Of a stretch of DNA of 64,000 bases, positions 36,599 through 45,498 are shown piece by piece. The translations under genes were made by a program, and so were the position numbers. Below the pieces are notes generated by a model. That model searched no databases. It was not told where the DNA came from and saw nothing but the letters and a program-made list of their open reading frames with translations. Position 1 is the stretch's first letter; the number at the start of each line of letters is the position of its first letter. Source of the stretch: Blastopirellula marina (GTDB taxonomy: Bacteria > Planctomycetota > Planctomycetia > Pirellulales > Pirellulaceae); the NCBI RefSeq assembly GCF_002967715.1, contig NZ_PUIA01000057.1:186001-250000 (forward strand). Reading direction: 5' to 3'.

Positions 36599-39195
36599 TT
36601 TGTTGGCTTCTTGAGTTCACTCTGCCACTGGATCAGCTTTTGGAATGCATCCAGTGGCGTCAGACCGCTCAGATCCGTCTGCCGAATCTCTTCGACCACC
36701 GGGTGTTCGCTCGGGCCGAACAACGTCAGCTGAAGATCGGTCTTCGGGTGACGATCTCGCTTGGGACGAATCTTCGATTGCCCATCCAAGTCGAGATGTT
36801 CCTGCTCGAGTTGCGTCAGAATCTGCTTGGCGCGTTCGTTGACATCGTTGGGAATCCCTGCCAGTCGAGCCACGTAAATCCCGTAGCTCTTATCGGCCGC
36901 CCCCGCAACGATCTTATGCAGGAAGATGATCTTATCGTCCCACTCCTTCACCGCCACATTCAGGTTCGTCACACGAGCCAGCGACTGGGACAGATCGGCC
37001 AATTCGTGATAGTGCGTGGCAAACAGCGTGCGACAACCGATCCGATCGTGGATGTATTCGACAATCGACCACGCCAGCGAAACGCCATCGTAGGTACTGG
37101 TCCCACGGCCAATCTCATCCAGAATGACGAGGCTTCGTTCGGTCGCTGTATTGAGAATTCGGGCCGTCTCGGTCATTTCAACCATGAACGTACTCTGGCC
37201 GCGTGAAAGTTCGTCGCTTGCCCCCACGCGGGCAAACACACGATCGACGATGCCAACCCGGGCTTCCTTGGCCGGGACAAAACTTCCCATTTGAGCCATG
37301 ATCGAAATCAGTCCGACCTGGCGAATGTAGGTACTTTTACCAGCCATGTTCGGACCGGTGATGATAGCGATGTCGTCCACATCTTCGCCGCCGAGCATCG
37401 TATCGTTGGGGATGAACGTACCAGCTTCCTCAGTCACGTCCAGCACCGGATGGCGACCATCGACAATGGCCAGTTCCTTGCCGTCATCGATTCTCGGTCG
37501 ACAGTAATTGCGATCGCGTGCCAGGTTGCCCAGCGATACCAATGCATCCAGGTTGGCCAGAGCCGTGGCCGTGCTGCGAAGCCGATCGGCGGCCGATTGC
37601 ACGAGATCGCGAAGTTCAGCGAACAACTCGTACTCCAGCGTTTTCGCTTTCTCGTCAGCCGACAGAACTTTATCTTCGTACTCTTTCAGTTCCGGCGTGA
37701 TATACCGCTCGGCATTCTTGAGCGTCTGTTTACGATGAAAATACGTGGGAACTTTTTCACGATGGGTGTTCGTGATCTCGATGTAATATCCGAAGACCTT
37801 ATTGAACCCCACCTTCATGTTCGGGATGCCAGACTTCTTGCTTTCTTCAGCCTGGTAGTTGGCAATCCATTGCTTGCCGCCGGCAGCCAGGCCACGCAAC
37901 TCGTCGAGCCTGGCATTGTAGCCATCTTGAATAAAGCCACCGTCGGCAGTCGTCAGTGGGCAATCCTCGATTAGCGCCGCGGCTAACTTGTCGTGCACTT
38001 CAGGGCACAGATCAATCTGGCTTTCAATCTCTCCTAAAAGCTTGCATTTCCGAGAGGTCACCTTCGCTTTGATTCGTGGCAGCTTTGCCAGTGTGCGGCC
38101 GACAAAGCTCAGGTCGCGGGGACTTGCCCGACCGGTAGTCACGCGGGTCAAAAGCCTCTGCAGGTCGTACACGCCTGCCAACGCATCGCCCAGCGATTCT
38201 GAGAGGGAAAGGTCGTTCTTCAATTCCTCGACGGCGTCGTGACGATCGCAGATGGGCTGTACTGAAGCCAAGGGGCTGCCCAGCCAGTCGGCCATCAAGC
38301 GGCTTCCCATCGGCGTGCGGCAACGGTCCAGGACTGAAATCAAAGTCCCATCCCGGCGTTGGTCGCGAATGGTTCGCGTAAGCTCCAGCGAACGCCTGGT
38401 CGCTTCGTCAATCTCGACGCAGTTGGTCTGCCGGTATGGAATCAGCGTCTGCACATGTTCCAGCGAACCACGCTGTGTCTCTTGCAAATAGTCAAGAATC
38501 GCCCCGGCAGCTCGAATCGCCAGGCGATCTCCGTCGTCGAAGCCAAACCCATCCAGGCTCTTGACCTCGAAGTGCTTCGACAGCTTCTCATCGGCTGCCT
38601 TGCCGCCAAACGCCCATGCAGGGCGCTGCGTCTGCAGGAACTGCCCATTCATATGCTTCGGCAACGCGTCGGTCCCTTCGGAAAGAAGGCACTCGGATGG
38701 CGCAATCCGGGCCAGTTCGTCAGCAAGTCGCGCTGCCGAAAAGACGCCAGCGAGAAATCGCCCCGTCGAAAGTTCGATCCAACTGATGCCGGCGTTTTCC
38801 CCTTCGCATAAGACGGCAGCCAGGAAGTTACTTTCCTTGGGGCTCAGCAGCGAGTCGTCTGTCAGCGTGCCTGGGGAAAGAATGCGGGTAATCTCGCGTT
38901 TGACGATCCCCTTGGCCTGTTTAGGGTCTTCGACCTGATCGCAGATACCGACGCGGTACCCTTGCTGGATCAATTTAGCGAGGTACGAGTCGAGCTGATG
39001 ATGCGGGAAGCCAGCCATGGGGGTAGCGTTTTCCCCTTTGTCCCGACTGGTAAGGGTCATCCCCAGGACTTTCGAGGCGGTGACTGCGTCGTCGTTAAAC
39101 AATTCGTAGAAGTCACCCATGCGGAACAGCAAGATCGCGTCCCCACAAGCATTCTTTGCTTCGTGGTACTGCTGCATCATTGGGGTCATCGCCAT
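36595..39195 (-). CDS. mutS: DNA mismatch repair protein MutS
   Basis: This 866-residue MutS has the mismatch-contact motif MGDFYELF near residues 25-32 (Phe-x-Glu). The core and clamp domains follow, then an ATPase domain with the Walker A loop GPNMAGKST near 614-622, Walker B and a signature segment ELSRGQSTFMVEM. Length is normal for MutS1. ATG 39195, with AGG 8 bp upstream, is preferred over GTG 39201 and ATG 39189. No mutL is in view. The 3' end overlaps the sulfatase stop. Confidence 0.97.
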   Translation of the reverse strand: MAMTPMMQQYHEAKNACGDAILLFRMGDFYELFNDDAVTASKVLGMTLTSRDKGENATPMAGFPHHQLDSYLAKLIQQGYRVGICDQVEDPKQAKGIVKREITRILSPGTLTDDSLLSPKESNFLAAVLCEGENAGISWIELSTGRFLAGVFSAARLADELARIAPSECLLSEGTDALPKHMNGQFLQTQRPAWAFGGKAADEKLSKHFEVKSLDGFGFDDGDRLAIRAAGAILDYLQETQRGSLEHVQTLIPYRQTNCVEIDEATRRSLELTRTIRDQRRDGTLISVLDRCRTPMGSRLMADWLGSPLASVQPICDRHDAVEELKNDLSLSESLGDALAGVYDLQRLLTRVTTGRASPRDLSFVGRTLAKLPRIKAKVTSRKCKLLGEIESQIDLCPEVHDKLAAALIEDCPLTTADGGFIQDGYNARLDELRGLAAGGKQWIANYQAEESKKSGIPNMKVGFNKVFGYYIEITNTHREKVPTYFHRKQTLKNAERYITPELKEYEDKVLSADEKAKTLEYELFAELRDLVQSAADRLRSTATALANLDALVSLGNLARDRNYCRPRIDDGKELAIVDGRHPVLDVTEEAGTFIPNDTMLGGEDVDDIAIITGPNMAGKSTYIRQVGLISIMAQMGSFVPAKEARVGIVDRVFARVGASDELSRGQSTFMVEMTETARILNTATERSLVILDEIGRGTSTYDGVSLAWSIVEYIHDRIGCRTLFATHYHELADLSQSLARVTNLNVAVKEWDDKIIFLHKIVAGAADKSYGIYVARLAGIPNDVNERAKQILTQLEQEHLDLDGQSKIRPKRDRHPKTDLQLTLFGPSEHPVVEEIRQTDLSGLTPLDAFQKLIQWQSELKKPTN

Positions 39196-39529
39196 CTTCA
39201 CAACCTATCGTTTTCCTGCCGATGTCGCTTCGAAGCGGAGCCTTCCCTCTAGTTGAAGGAGGTCGCTTGCCGGGGGCAAAACGCCACAAAATTAACATAA
39301 CAGGCGAAGCCTTAGACATGCAGGAGGGGCAACGCCCCCAGCGGAAATCGAAGCAAGTGTGAAGAAACGGTAATCCTTCGCCAAATTCGCTGCTTTCAGG
39401 CGAACATAAACGCAATAGGATGCGTTCGGCTAATGGTTCCATCTAAACTAAATTACTGCCAGGAGGTGGCAGAACGGATGGGTTTCCCAGGGAACGTGTG
39501 ACTTCAACCAGGAGTGCCGGGGGCCAACG
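39196..39529. other. 334-bp divergent intergenic region
   Basis: This gap lies between mutS and the zinc-ribbon gene. Apart from a small GGGGC-AAC-GCCCC hairpin (39326-39338) I see no structure, and no coding sequence longer than noise. Confidence 0.45.
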
Positions 39530-40162
39530 ATGCCGGACGACCTGATCCGATTTAAGTGCAAACACTGCAAAAACACCATCAAAGCCAAGCCTAAATACGC
39601 TGGTACGAAGATTTCGTGCCCCGGCTGTCGGCAATCCATACGCGTGCCTGGTGGCGACACGACTTCCGATTCCAGTAAGAAAAAGAATTCGGAAAGGTCG
39701 AGCAAGAAAGATCGAAATGACTCGACCGTAATCCTGCGGAATTCGCCAACCGCCTCGGAAGCACAGAAACGAGAGGCAAGAAAACTCGGCATCAAGTTTA
39801 AAGAAGGGATTTCCGCGCGAGAGCTATCGGAATTGATCGAATGGGAAAAGAAAAACAGGGCCCAACGTATCAAAGCGGCCAAAAATAAGCTCGAAGCGAT
39901 GCTGGCCGAAATAACCCCCATGGAATACATGGAAGAGATGCTCGTACGTCGGAAAACAGGCGTATTGCTGCTGATCGATGCGGACGAATTTGGGGGAGAC
40001 CAGGAAAATCTTCCCAATTGTACTGCCCAGATCTTCTCCACAGACGACCTGTTATCGTCCGACTTGCCAGCGATGCTACAGCACGTACTCGCTCAACTGC
40101 ACGCTGGTAAAGATGTTCCTCAAACCCGGCATCAGTACGACACCGGGGATGAAGAAGATTAG
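39530..40162 (+). CDS. zinc-ribbon protein with charged low-complexity region, unknown function
   Basis: The 210-residue protein starts with a zinc ribbon, CKHC then CPGC, within the first 35 residues. A lysine/serine-rich linker follows to about residue 70, then a helical segment ending near residue 125 and a C-terminal part rich in Asp and Glu. The ribbon is of the short type common at the start of bacterial regulatory proteins, and no catalytic motif is seen. A hairpin lies right after the stop (40161-40195). Confidence 0.7.
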   Translation: MPDDLIRFKCKHCKNTIKAKPKYAGTKISCPGCRQSIRVPGGDTTSDSSKKKNSERSSKKDRNDSTVILRNSPTASEAQKREARKLGIKFKEGISARELSELIEWEKKNRAQRIKAAKNKLEAMLAEITPMEYMEEMLVRRKTGVLLLIDADEFGGDQENLPNCTAQIFSTDDLLSSDLPAMLQHVLAQLHAGKDVPQTRHQYDTGDEED

Positions 40163-40195
40163 CCACAGCACGCATCGAATTGGTGCTGTGGCTTT
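40161..40195 (+). terminator. hairpin terminator between convergent genes
   Basis: AGCCACAGCAC (40161-40171) pairs perfectly over 11 bp with GTGCTGTGGCT (40183-40193). The following T run is only three bases, so it may act as a weak terminator in both directions between the convergent zinc-ribbon and 85-residue genes. Confidence 0.5.
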
Positions 40196-40214
40196 CCCCA
40201 TGCGAGCAAGCGGC

Positions 40215-40472
40215 TTAGTCTTTGGCCGACATGCGATTGTAAAGCTCGGCCATCAATTCACTCACTTTGACAGCCATTTCATAGGCCTCGGCGTCCAGCA
40301 GAATGGCCGGGTGGCTGGCGATATGCTCGCTCCAGGTAGCTTCGGTCACGTAGATTCGATCGACCGCTTCGTGATTTCCAAAGCTTTCGGGACCATATTG
40401 CTCAGCCAGATCCTCCATGGAGATGGAGTTTTCTTCACAAGCGGCTGCCAACAATTCTTCGCGTTCGTCCAT
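40215..40472 (-). CDS. acidic 85-residue protein of unknown function
   Basis: The product is short, soluble and acidic, with two predicted helical stretches (MDEREELLAAACEENS and VKVSELMAELYNRMS). AAGGA lies about 10 bp before the ATG at 40472. No domain is recognised. It lies immediately downstream of tRNA-Val on the same strand; a hairpin with T-rich flank (40511-40540) separates them. Confidence 0.6.
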   Translation of the reverse strand: MDEREELLAAACEENSISMEDLAEQYGPESFGNHEAVDRIYVTEATWSEHIASHPAILLDAEAYEMAVKVSELMAELYNRMSAKD

Positions 40473-40510
40473 GTCCGAATGTCCTTATTCACACACACAG
40501 CGCATAGAAA

Positions 40511-40540
40511 GACCCATAACTCAAAACCGAGTTACGGGTG
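40511..40540 (-). terminator. hairpin after tRNA-Val
   Basis: On the minus strand ACCCGTAACTC pairs with GAGTTATGGGT and is followed by a T-rich stretch (TCTTTCT). It begins a few bases after the tRNA 3' end and could end its transcript. Confidence 0.45.
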
Positions 40541-40545
40541 CAAAA

Positions 40546-40621
<76 letters not shown>

Positions 40622-40900
40622 TGAGATCGCACAATTTAACAATCGGACTTTCACTTCGTCAACATGACACCCGAATGGTGGGCAAGGTTGCGATTAGTCG
40701 ATTAAATCGACAAAATCTACCGATGATGCAGGCCAATCCCTCTTCTCCAGCAGCAAGCGAAGGGCACAATCCGACTTTTGGCTGTTTCCGTGCCGCAAAA
40801 CATTCCCTACAACCAACTTCCTGCTCCCATCTCGTCGCCTTCCAGTCGACTATAACAGGTAACAGTCGCTCGCAATGACCGATCTAATCAGGAGTCCTCC

Positions 40901-41824
40901 TTGATTTACTTGCGGATAATTACCCTTTCGCTCCACCTCATTCTGATGAATCTCGCCTCGGTTGGTCCGATTCTGTCGATTTGGCTCGACGCGAAATCAA
41001 CTCGGCAATCGAGCGAAGAAATTGCATCGCTGGGCCGTACCATTGGGTGGTGGTCGGTGGCGGCCTTGGTTCTCGGCGTCGTTCTCGGTCTGATCCAGGG
41101 AATCCTGATTTGGTCGCAAGGAGGCGAAGCCTACTTCCAGGCCGTGGAAAGCGTCTGGGACTCTAAGATCCTCTATGGCTTCTGGGAAATCGCTTTCTCC
41201 CTGGTGTGTACCATTGGATATTTGGTTTGGTGGGGGTTCGGAAAACGTGCCAGTCGCTGGCAGCGATTTCTCTCTCGTTTTCTAGCCATCCTGTCAGCAA
41301 CAAACCTGCTGTATCACTTTCCGACCCTCTTCACGATTCTTGGGCTCATTGCTCGCGGAGAAGTCGAAATTGAATCTCCAGTCGATTCCAGCCAGTTCCG
41401 AACGCTATTGGTCCATGGTGAAGTGATCTGGTTTACGCTCCACTTCTGGTTCGCTTCCTTCGCCGTCAGCGGTCTGATTGCTGGCATGCTTTGCCTGAAG
41501 AATCTGTCTGAAGATCAGCGAGAATCAACCGCCGGCACTGCGTTTACGATTGCCCTTATCCCGACGCTGCTTCAGATTCCTGTTGGATTTGTGTTAACAA
41601 CCACCTTGAATTCCGCCCAGCAATCGCGTTTGATGGGCGGTGATACCTTGTGTACAGCCATGTTCGCTCTGAGCGTGGGACTGGCTTTCTGGCTGATGCA
41701 TCATCTGGCGGGACTCGCCTTTTTTGATCGCAGTCTGCGAAAGGCCAACATGGCCCTGATGACACTCGGAGGAACGATCGTCTTGATGACAGCGACAATG
41801 CTCTTAAGCCGCGGGGAAATGTAG
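40901..41824 (+). CDS. multi-pass membrane protein, unknown function
   Basis: The 307-residue protein has about seven or eight hydrophobic segments (near 5-25, 48-70, 90-110, 125-150, 175-200, 212-235, 245-270, 280-300) and several His residues within them. No transporter or enzyme signature is recognised. The start is TTG 40901, because AGGAG (40890-40894) lies 6 bp before it; the protein begins directly with its first membrane segment. The aldose-epimerase gene follows after 69 bp. Confidence 0.8.
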   Translation: MIYLRIITLSLHLILMNLASVGPILSIWLDAKSTRQSSEEIASLGRTIGWWSVAALVLGVVLGLIQGILIWSQGGEAYFQAVESVWDSKILYGFWEIAFSLVCTIGYLVWWGFGKRASRWQRFLSRFLAILSATNLLYHFPTLFTILGLIARGEVEIESPVDSSQFRTLLVHGEVIWFTLHFWFASFAVSGLIAGMLCLKNLSEDQRESTAGTAFTIALIPTLLQIPVGFVLTTTLNSAQQSRLMGGDTLCTAMFALSVGLAFWLMHHLAGLAFFDRSLRKANMALMTLGGTIVLMTATMLLSRGEM

Positions 41825-41893
41825 CCGCCGTCGCTTGTCTGTCAGGATCGCCTCTCAACCAAAATTGAGTCACCTAACGAAGAAGTCATTTCC

Positions 41894-42832
41894 ATGAGTT
41901 TGGAAGTCCTCGAAATTCGCGACCCAGCCACCGGATCGTTTGCCAAGATTACCCCGAGCTTTGGATTCAATTGTTTCCAGTTTGTTGCCAAACTCGACGA
42001 TCAGCACGTCGACGTACTTTGGGCGGCCAAAGATTTCGTCGAGGGAACGGCCCGCCCTTCGAGCAGTGGCATTCCCATTCTCTTCCCATTCCCGGGACGC
42101 CTAAAAGGGACCAAACTTATCTGGGAAGATCGCGAATTCACTATCCCGGAAGGGGACGGACGCGGCAATGCGATCCATGGTTTTGTCATGAATCGATCGT
42201 GGCGCGTAGTCGAGCAAACCGAGTCGAAAGTAACCGCCGAGTTTCAAGCTTCTCAGGACGATGCCACCCTTCTGGAACAATGGCCGGCCGATTTCAAGAT
42301 CCAAGTCACCTACGAAGTCTCTGGCTCGACGTTGTCTGGCACCTATCGAGTAGAGAACCCCGGCACCAAACCTCTGCCGTTTGGACTGGGAACGCACCCC
42401 TACTTCCACGTTCCCATCGGCGGCAACTCTGCGGACGCTTGCGAGATCATCGTTCCTTTCACGTTCACATGGGAATTCAAAGATCAACTGGCCAGCGGCA
42501 ATCAATTCAATCGCGACTCCGATCCATTTATTCCGTTGCTGTTTAAGGATACCCAGTTCGATAACGGCTTCGGCGGACTCGAATGCGAGGATGGTATCTG
42601 CACCACTTCAATTCACGACCCCGAATCAGGGCGCACGATCGAGCAGCAGTTCGACGATCAATTCGAATCGGTCGTGCTCTACAATCCCGGCCATCGCGAA
42701 GCATTTTGTATCGAACCGTACACGTGCATTCCCGATGCGTTCCAGTTGCGACGCCAAGGGTACAACGGCGGCTTGCGTGTTCTGGCCGGCGGCGATACTT
42801 TCGAGACGACCGTTCGCATTCGCGTGAAGTAG
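41894..42832 (+). CDS. aldose 1-epimerase (galactose mutarotase family)
   Basis: The 312-residue protein has a galactose mutarotase fold. Two His motifs, AIHGFVMNR near residue 98 and GTHPYFHVP near 175, match the catalytic and binding His of the family. The late Glu in CIEPYTC matches the catalytic Glu. Such enzymes interconvert the alpha and beta anomers of aldohexoses. It is probably co-transcribed with the preceding membrane protein gene (69-bp gap) and ends at a bidirectional terminator. Confidence 0.9.
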   Translation: MSLEVLEIRDPATGSFAKITPSFGFNCFQFVAKLDDQHVDVLWAAKDFVEGTARPSSSGIPILFPFPGRLKGTKLIWEDREFTIPEGDGRGNAIHGFVMNRSWRVVEQTESKVTAEFQASQDDATLLEQWPADFKIQVTYEVSGSTLSGTYRVENPGTKPLPFGLGTHPYFHVPIGGNSADACEIIVPFTFTWEFKDQLASGNQFNRDSDPFIPLLFKDTQFDNGFGGLECEDGICTTSIHDPESGRTIEQQFDDQFESVVLYNPGHREAFCIEPYTCIPDAFQLRRQGYNGGLRVLAGGDTFETTVRIRVK

Positions 42833-42852
42833 TTCGTCTTGCAGTAGCGCAT

Positions 42853-42890
42853 AAAAAAAGCCCCGCACGATTGGCGGGGCTTCTTGTTTT
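42853..42890. terminator. bidirectional Rho-independent terminator
   Basis: AAGCCCCGC (42858-42866) pairs with GCGGGGCTT (42874-42882) over a 7-nt loop. T-rich tracts flank it on both strands (CTTGTTTT on the plus, seven T on the minus). It serves the convergent aldose-epimerase and cytochrome genes. Confidence 0.85.
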
Positions 42891-42910
42891 AGGCGATCGC
42901 AAACTGAAGT

Positions 42911-43336
42911 TTATTCTTCAATTTCAACGTCGGTGCCTTCAGCAGCTGGCAACTTGCCGGCAGCAATCTTGTCGCCGTAGGTTTCGCCCGACTTGGACTT
43001 CTCTTTGGCAACCTTGTCCAAAGCAGCTAAGAGCTCTTCCTGAACTTTTTCTGGTTCATCCTTACGACGCTTGGCACCGTAATCGTCCTTGTCCAGCAAT
43101 TCGCCCAGAGCGACACCGTATTCGTTGCGGATCTTCTTGCTCTTACCACCGTGGCAAAGGTTGCACTTGGCTTCCTTTACGGCAGCAGCCAATTCTTTTT
43201 CGGCGTCCGTGGTAGGCTTTTCGATATTGTACTTCTCAACAAATGCGTCAGCGAAAGCCTTAACCGCATAAGCTGGAGTGGCATAGTACGAGGAGGCAGC
43301 AACAACAGCCACCAAACACAACGCGAGCTTCTTCAT
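42911..43336 (-). CDS. small secreted cytochrome c-like protein (single CXXCH)
   Basis: The 141-residue protein has a signal peptide (cleavage near PAYA) and one heme-binding motif CNLCHGGK (Cys58, Cys61, His62), suggesting a mono-heme c-type cytochrome in the periplasm. The mature part is rich in Lys and Glu, and no second axial-ligand motif is obvious. ATG 43336 is preceded by GGAGAG. It stands between the terminator and the peptide-transporter genes. Confidence 0.8.
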   Translation of the reverse strand: MKKLALCLVAVVAASSYYATPAYAVKAFADAFVEKYNIEKPTTDAEKELAAAVKEAKCNLCHGGKSKKIRNEYGVALGELLDKDDYGAKRRKDEPEKVQEELLAALDKVAKEKSKSGETYGDKIAAGKLPAAEGTDVEIEE

Positions 43337-43634
43337 CAATTGTCTCTCCAAGCAAAGTACACCCGCCGCCCAGTCCGTTGAAATTCGTACCGTCGCAGGT
43401 GGGTTATTCGACGGCGGGAAGATGGTAGTTTATGTAGATCTCAACCTACCCTTCTAGTTAAGCTCGCCGCCATTAACGTGTCAAGCAAGCGAGTACATGA
43501 ATAGGCGAAACCGGACTAATCTGAGTTATTCTTGTCGCATTCTTCTTAGATTCACGCCGTTACTTACGGCCAGAGTTGGTAATTCGTTCGATTTTTTCCG
43601 AGAAAACCAGACTTCTTGCTAGCAGCAGCTCCCT

Positions 43635-44495
43635 TTAGAAGCTTCGCGAGCGTCGACTCAGCAGCTCTCTGAGACCGTCTCCGAATAGATTGAATCCCAA
43701 GATCGTCAGCGAAATGGCAATGCCCGGAGCAATCGCCGGCCAGATGGTAACGTGAAGTTCCCCCTTCGCCTCGACTAGCATCGACCCCCACTCGGCATTC
43801 GACGGATCGCCTGCAATGCCTAGAAACGAGAGCCCGGCCACTTCCAGGATGGCATGCCCCAGTCCCAGCGTCGCCAGCACCCAGATCGTGCCGCTCACCG
43901 CTGGAAGAAAAACAAAGGCGATCAAGTAAAGGGGCGATGCACCTGCCGCGATGGCCGCTTCGACGTATGCTGCATGTTTGAGCGAAAGCATCTCGGCGCG
44001 GATCTGCCTGGCAAAGACGGGCACATTGATCAAAGCCACCGCCAGAATCACGGCTGTCCAGCCAGGTCGCATCGCGGCGATCACCAGGAAGGCGATCAGC
44101 AAACTAGGAAACGAAAGCCAGATATCGATCAGCCGCATGACCAGCATGTCGGTGCGTCCCCCTCGATAGCCGGCCAGCAACCCCAGCCCTACCCCCATTA
44201 CCACCGCGCAGCTGATCGACGTGATACTGGCGATGAGAGATAGCCGGGAACCATAGATCACCCGCGTCAGAACATCTTTCTCGTTGGTATCGGTCCCAAG
44301 CCAATGCGCGGCACTGGGAGGCTGATTCTTTCCGTCTCGATCGTCACTGCCATACGGAGCAATCACTCCGGCGAAGATCGCACAGAACACAAACGTAAAG
44401 ATTAAGCCCCCCCCAATCCACATCCCAGGCACTTCAAAGAGCCGCTTGCGAATCGACGGCGCGGTATTGGTTAGTTCGTACGTCGCAGTACTCAA
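43635..44495 (-). CDS. oligopeptide/dipeptide ABC transporter permease (DppC-like)
   Basis: The 286-residue permease has about six membrane segments and the ABC-permease coupling loop (EMLSLKHAAYVEAAIAAGAS). The early periplasmic part near residues 45-70 (HWLGTDTNEKDVLTRVIYG) is typical of DppC/OppC. Its start overlaps the DppB-like gene by 4 bp (ATGA). It is the third gene of a binding protein–DppB–DppC operon; the ATP-binding subunits are not seen. Confidence 0.92.
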   Translation of the reverse strand: MSTATYELTNTAPSIRKRLFEVPGMWIGGGLIFTFVFCAIFAGVIAPYGSDDRDGKNQPPSAAHWLGTDTNEKDVLTRVIYGSRLSLIASITSISCAVVMGVGLGLLAGYRGGRTDMLVMRLIDIWLSFPSLLIAFLVIAAMRPGWTAVILAVALINVPVFARQIRAEMLSLKHAAYVEAAIAAGASPLYLIAFVFLPAVSGTIWVLATLGLGHAILEVAGLSFLGIAGDPSNAEWGSMLVEAKGELHVTIWPAIAPGIAISLTILGFNLFGDGLRELLSRRSRSF

Positions 44496-45496
44496 CTTCG
44501 ATTCCCTTCACGCAGACGAGGATCGAGGAGCAGAAACAGCACGTCCAGTGTCAGGTTCAACGTGACGAAGATGCACGCCAGTACCAACGCACATGCCTGC
44601 ACCACCGAATAGTCGTAGTCACGAATCGCATCGACGACATAGCGTCCCAGCCCCGGCCAATTGAATACGGTTTCTGTCAGGATCGCCCCGGAAAGCAGCA
44701 TACCCAATTGAAAGCCGACGATATTAAGCACCGAGAGCGACGCGTTAGGAAACGCGTGCCGAGCAATCACCCGCAAAAAACCAGCCCCCTTGGCTCGTGC
44801 CGTTCTCAGGTAGTCCGCGTCAAACACTTCCAGCATGCTGTTACGCGTCACGCGAGAAACAACCGCCAAGGGAATTGTCGATAACGCAATCGCTGGCAGC
44901 ATCAAATGCCGAGCACTGGTGGTCGCCAGTTGAAAGTTTCCCGTCAGGAGTGATTCGAAGAAGTAAAACTCGGTGTGCAAATCATGAAACGTCGCAGGCG
45001 GTAGCCGAGAGCCAGTGGGCATCATCGGAAAGGCCATGATCAAGCAAATTGCGAGAAAGAAGACCGGGATACTCACACCGAGCAGGGCAACTGCCATCGA
45101 GATCCAGTCTGGCCAGGAGTTTCGCCACAGTGCGGCGATCGTCCCCACGACAACCCCAAGGGGAATCGCGATCAGCATGGCAGCGAACGTCAGTTCTAGC
45201 GTGGCCGGAACAGCTTGGCTGAGGCGGGTACTAATTTTTTCGCCTGGTCGAGCAAACGATTCTCCCAAGTTGCCTTGGGCAATCTGTCCGGCAAAAGCGA
45301 TCGCTTGCTGCCACAACGGCTTATTCCAGCCGCGTTCTTCCATTTCCTTTTCGATCTTCTCCGGCACGGCATGCTGGCCGAACTGGGCGATGACCGGATT
45401 GGCCGGAAGCACGCGGACGGCAACGAATATGGCCAGAACCGCAATCAGCATGGTAACGACGGCCTGAGCCAACCGCTGCAGAAGCATTGCCCACAC
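44492..45496 (-). CDS. oligopeptide/dipeptide ABC transporter permease (DppB-like)
   Basis: The 334-residue permease has a first membrane segment near residues 8-30. The coupling loop near residue 220 reads VTRNSMLEVFDADYLRTARAKGA, and about six membrane segments in total match DppB/OppB. It starts 2 bp after the binding-protein gene ends and its own stop overlaps the DppC-like start, so the three are translated as one operon. Confidence 0.92.
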   Translation of the reverse strand: MWAMLLQRLAQAVVTMLIAVLAIFVAVRVLPANPVIAQFGQHAVPEKIEKEMEERGWNKPLWQQAIAFAGQIAQGNLGESFARPGEKISTRLSQAVPATLELTFAAMLIAIPLGVVVGTIAALWRNSWPDWISMAVALLGVSIPVFFLAICLIMAFPMMPTGSRLPPATFHDLHTEFYFFESLLTGNFQLATTSARHLMLPAIALSTIPLAVVSRVTRNSMLEVFDADYLRTARAKGAGFLRVIARHAFPNASLSVLNIVGFQLGMLLSGAILTETVFNWPGLGRYVVDAIRDYDYSVVQACALVLACIFVTLNLTLDVLFLLLDPRLREGNRS

Positions 45497-45498
45497 AA

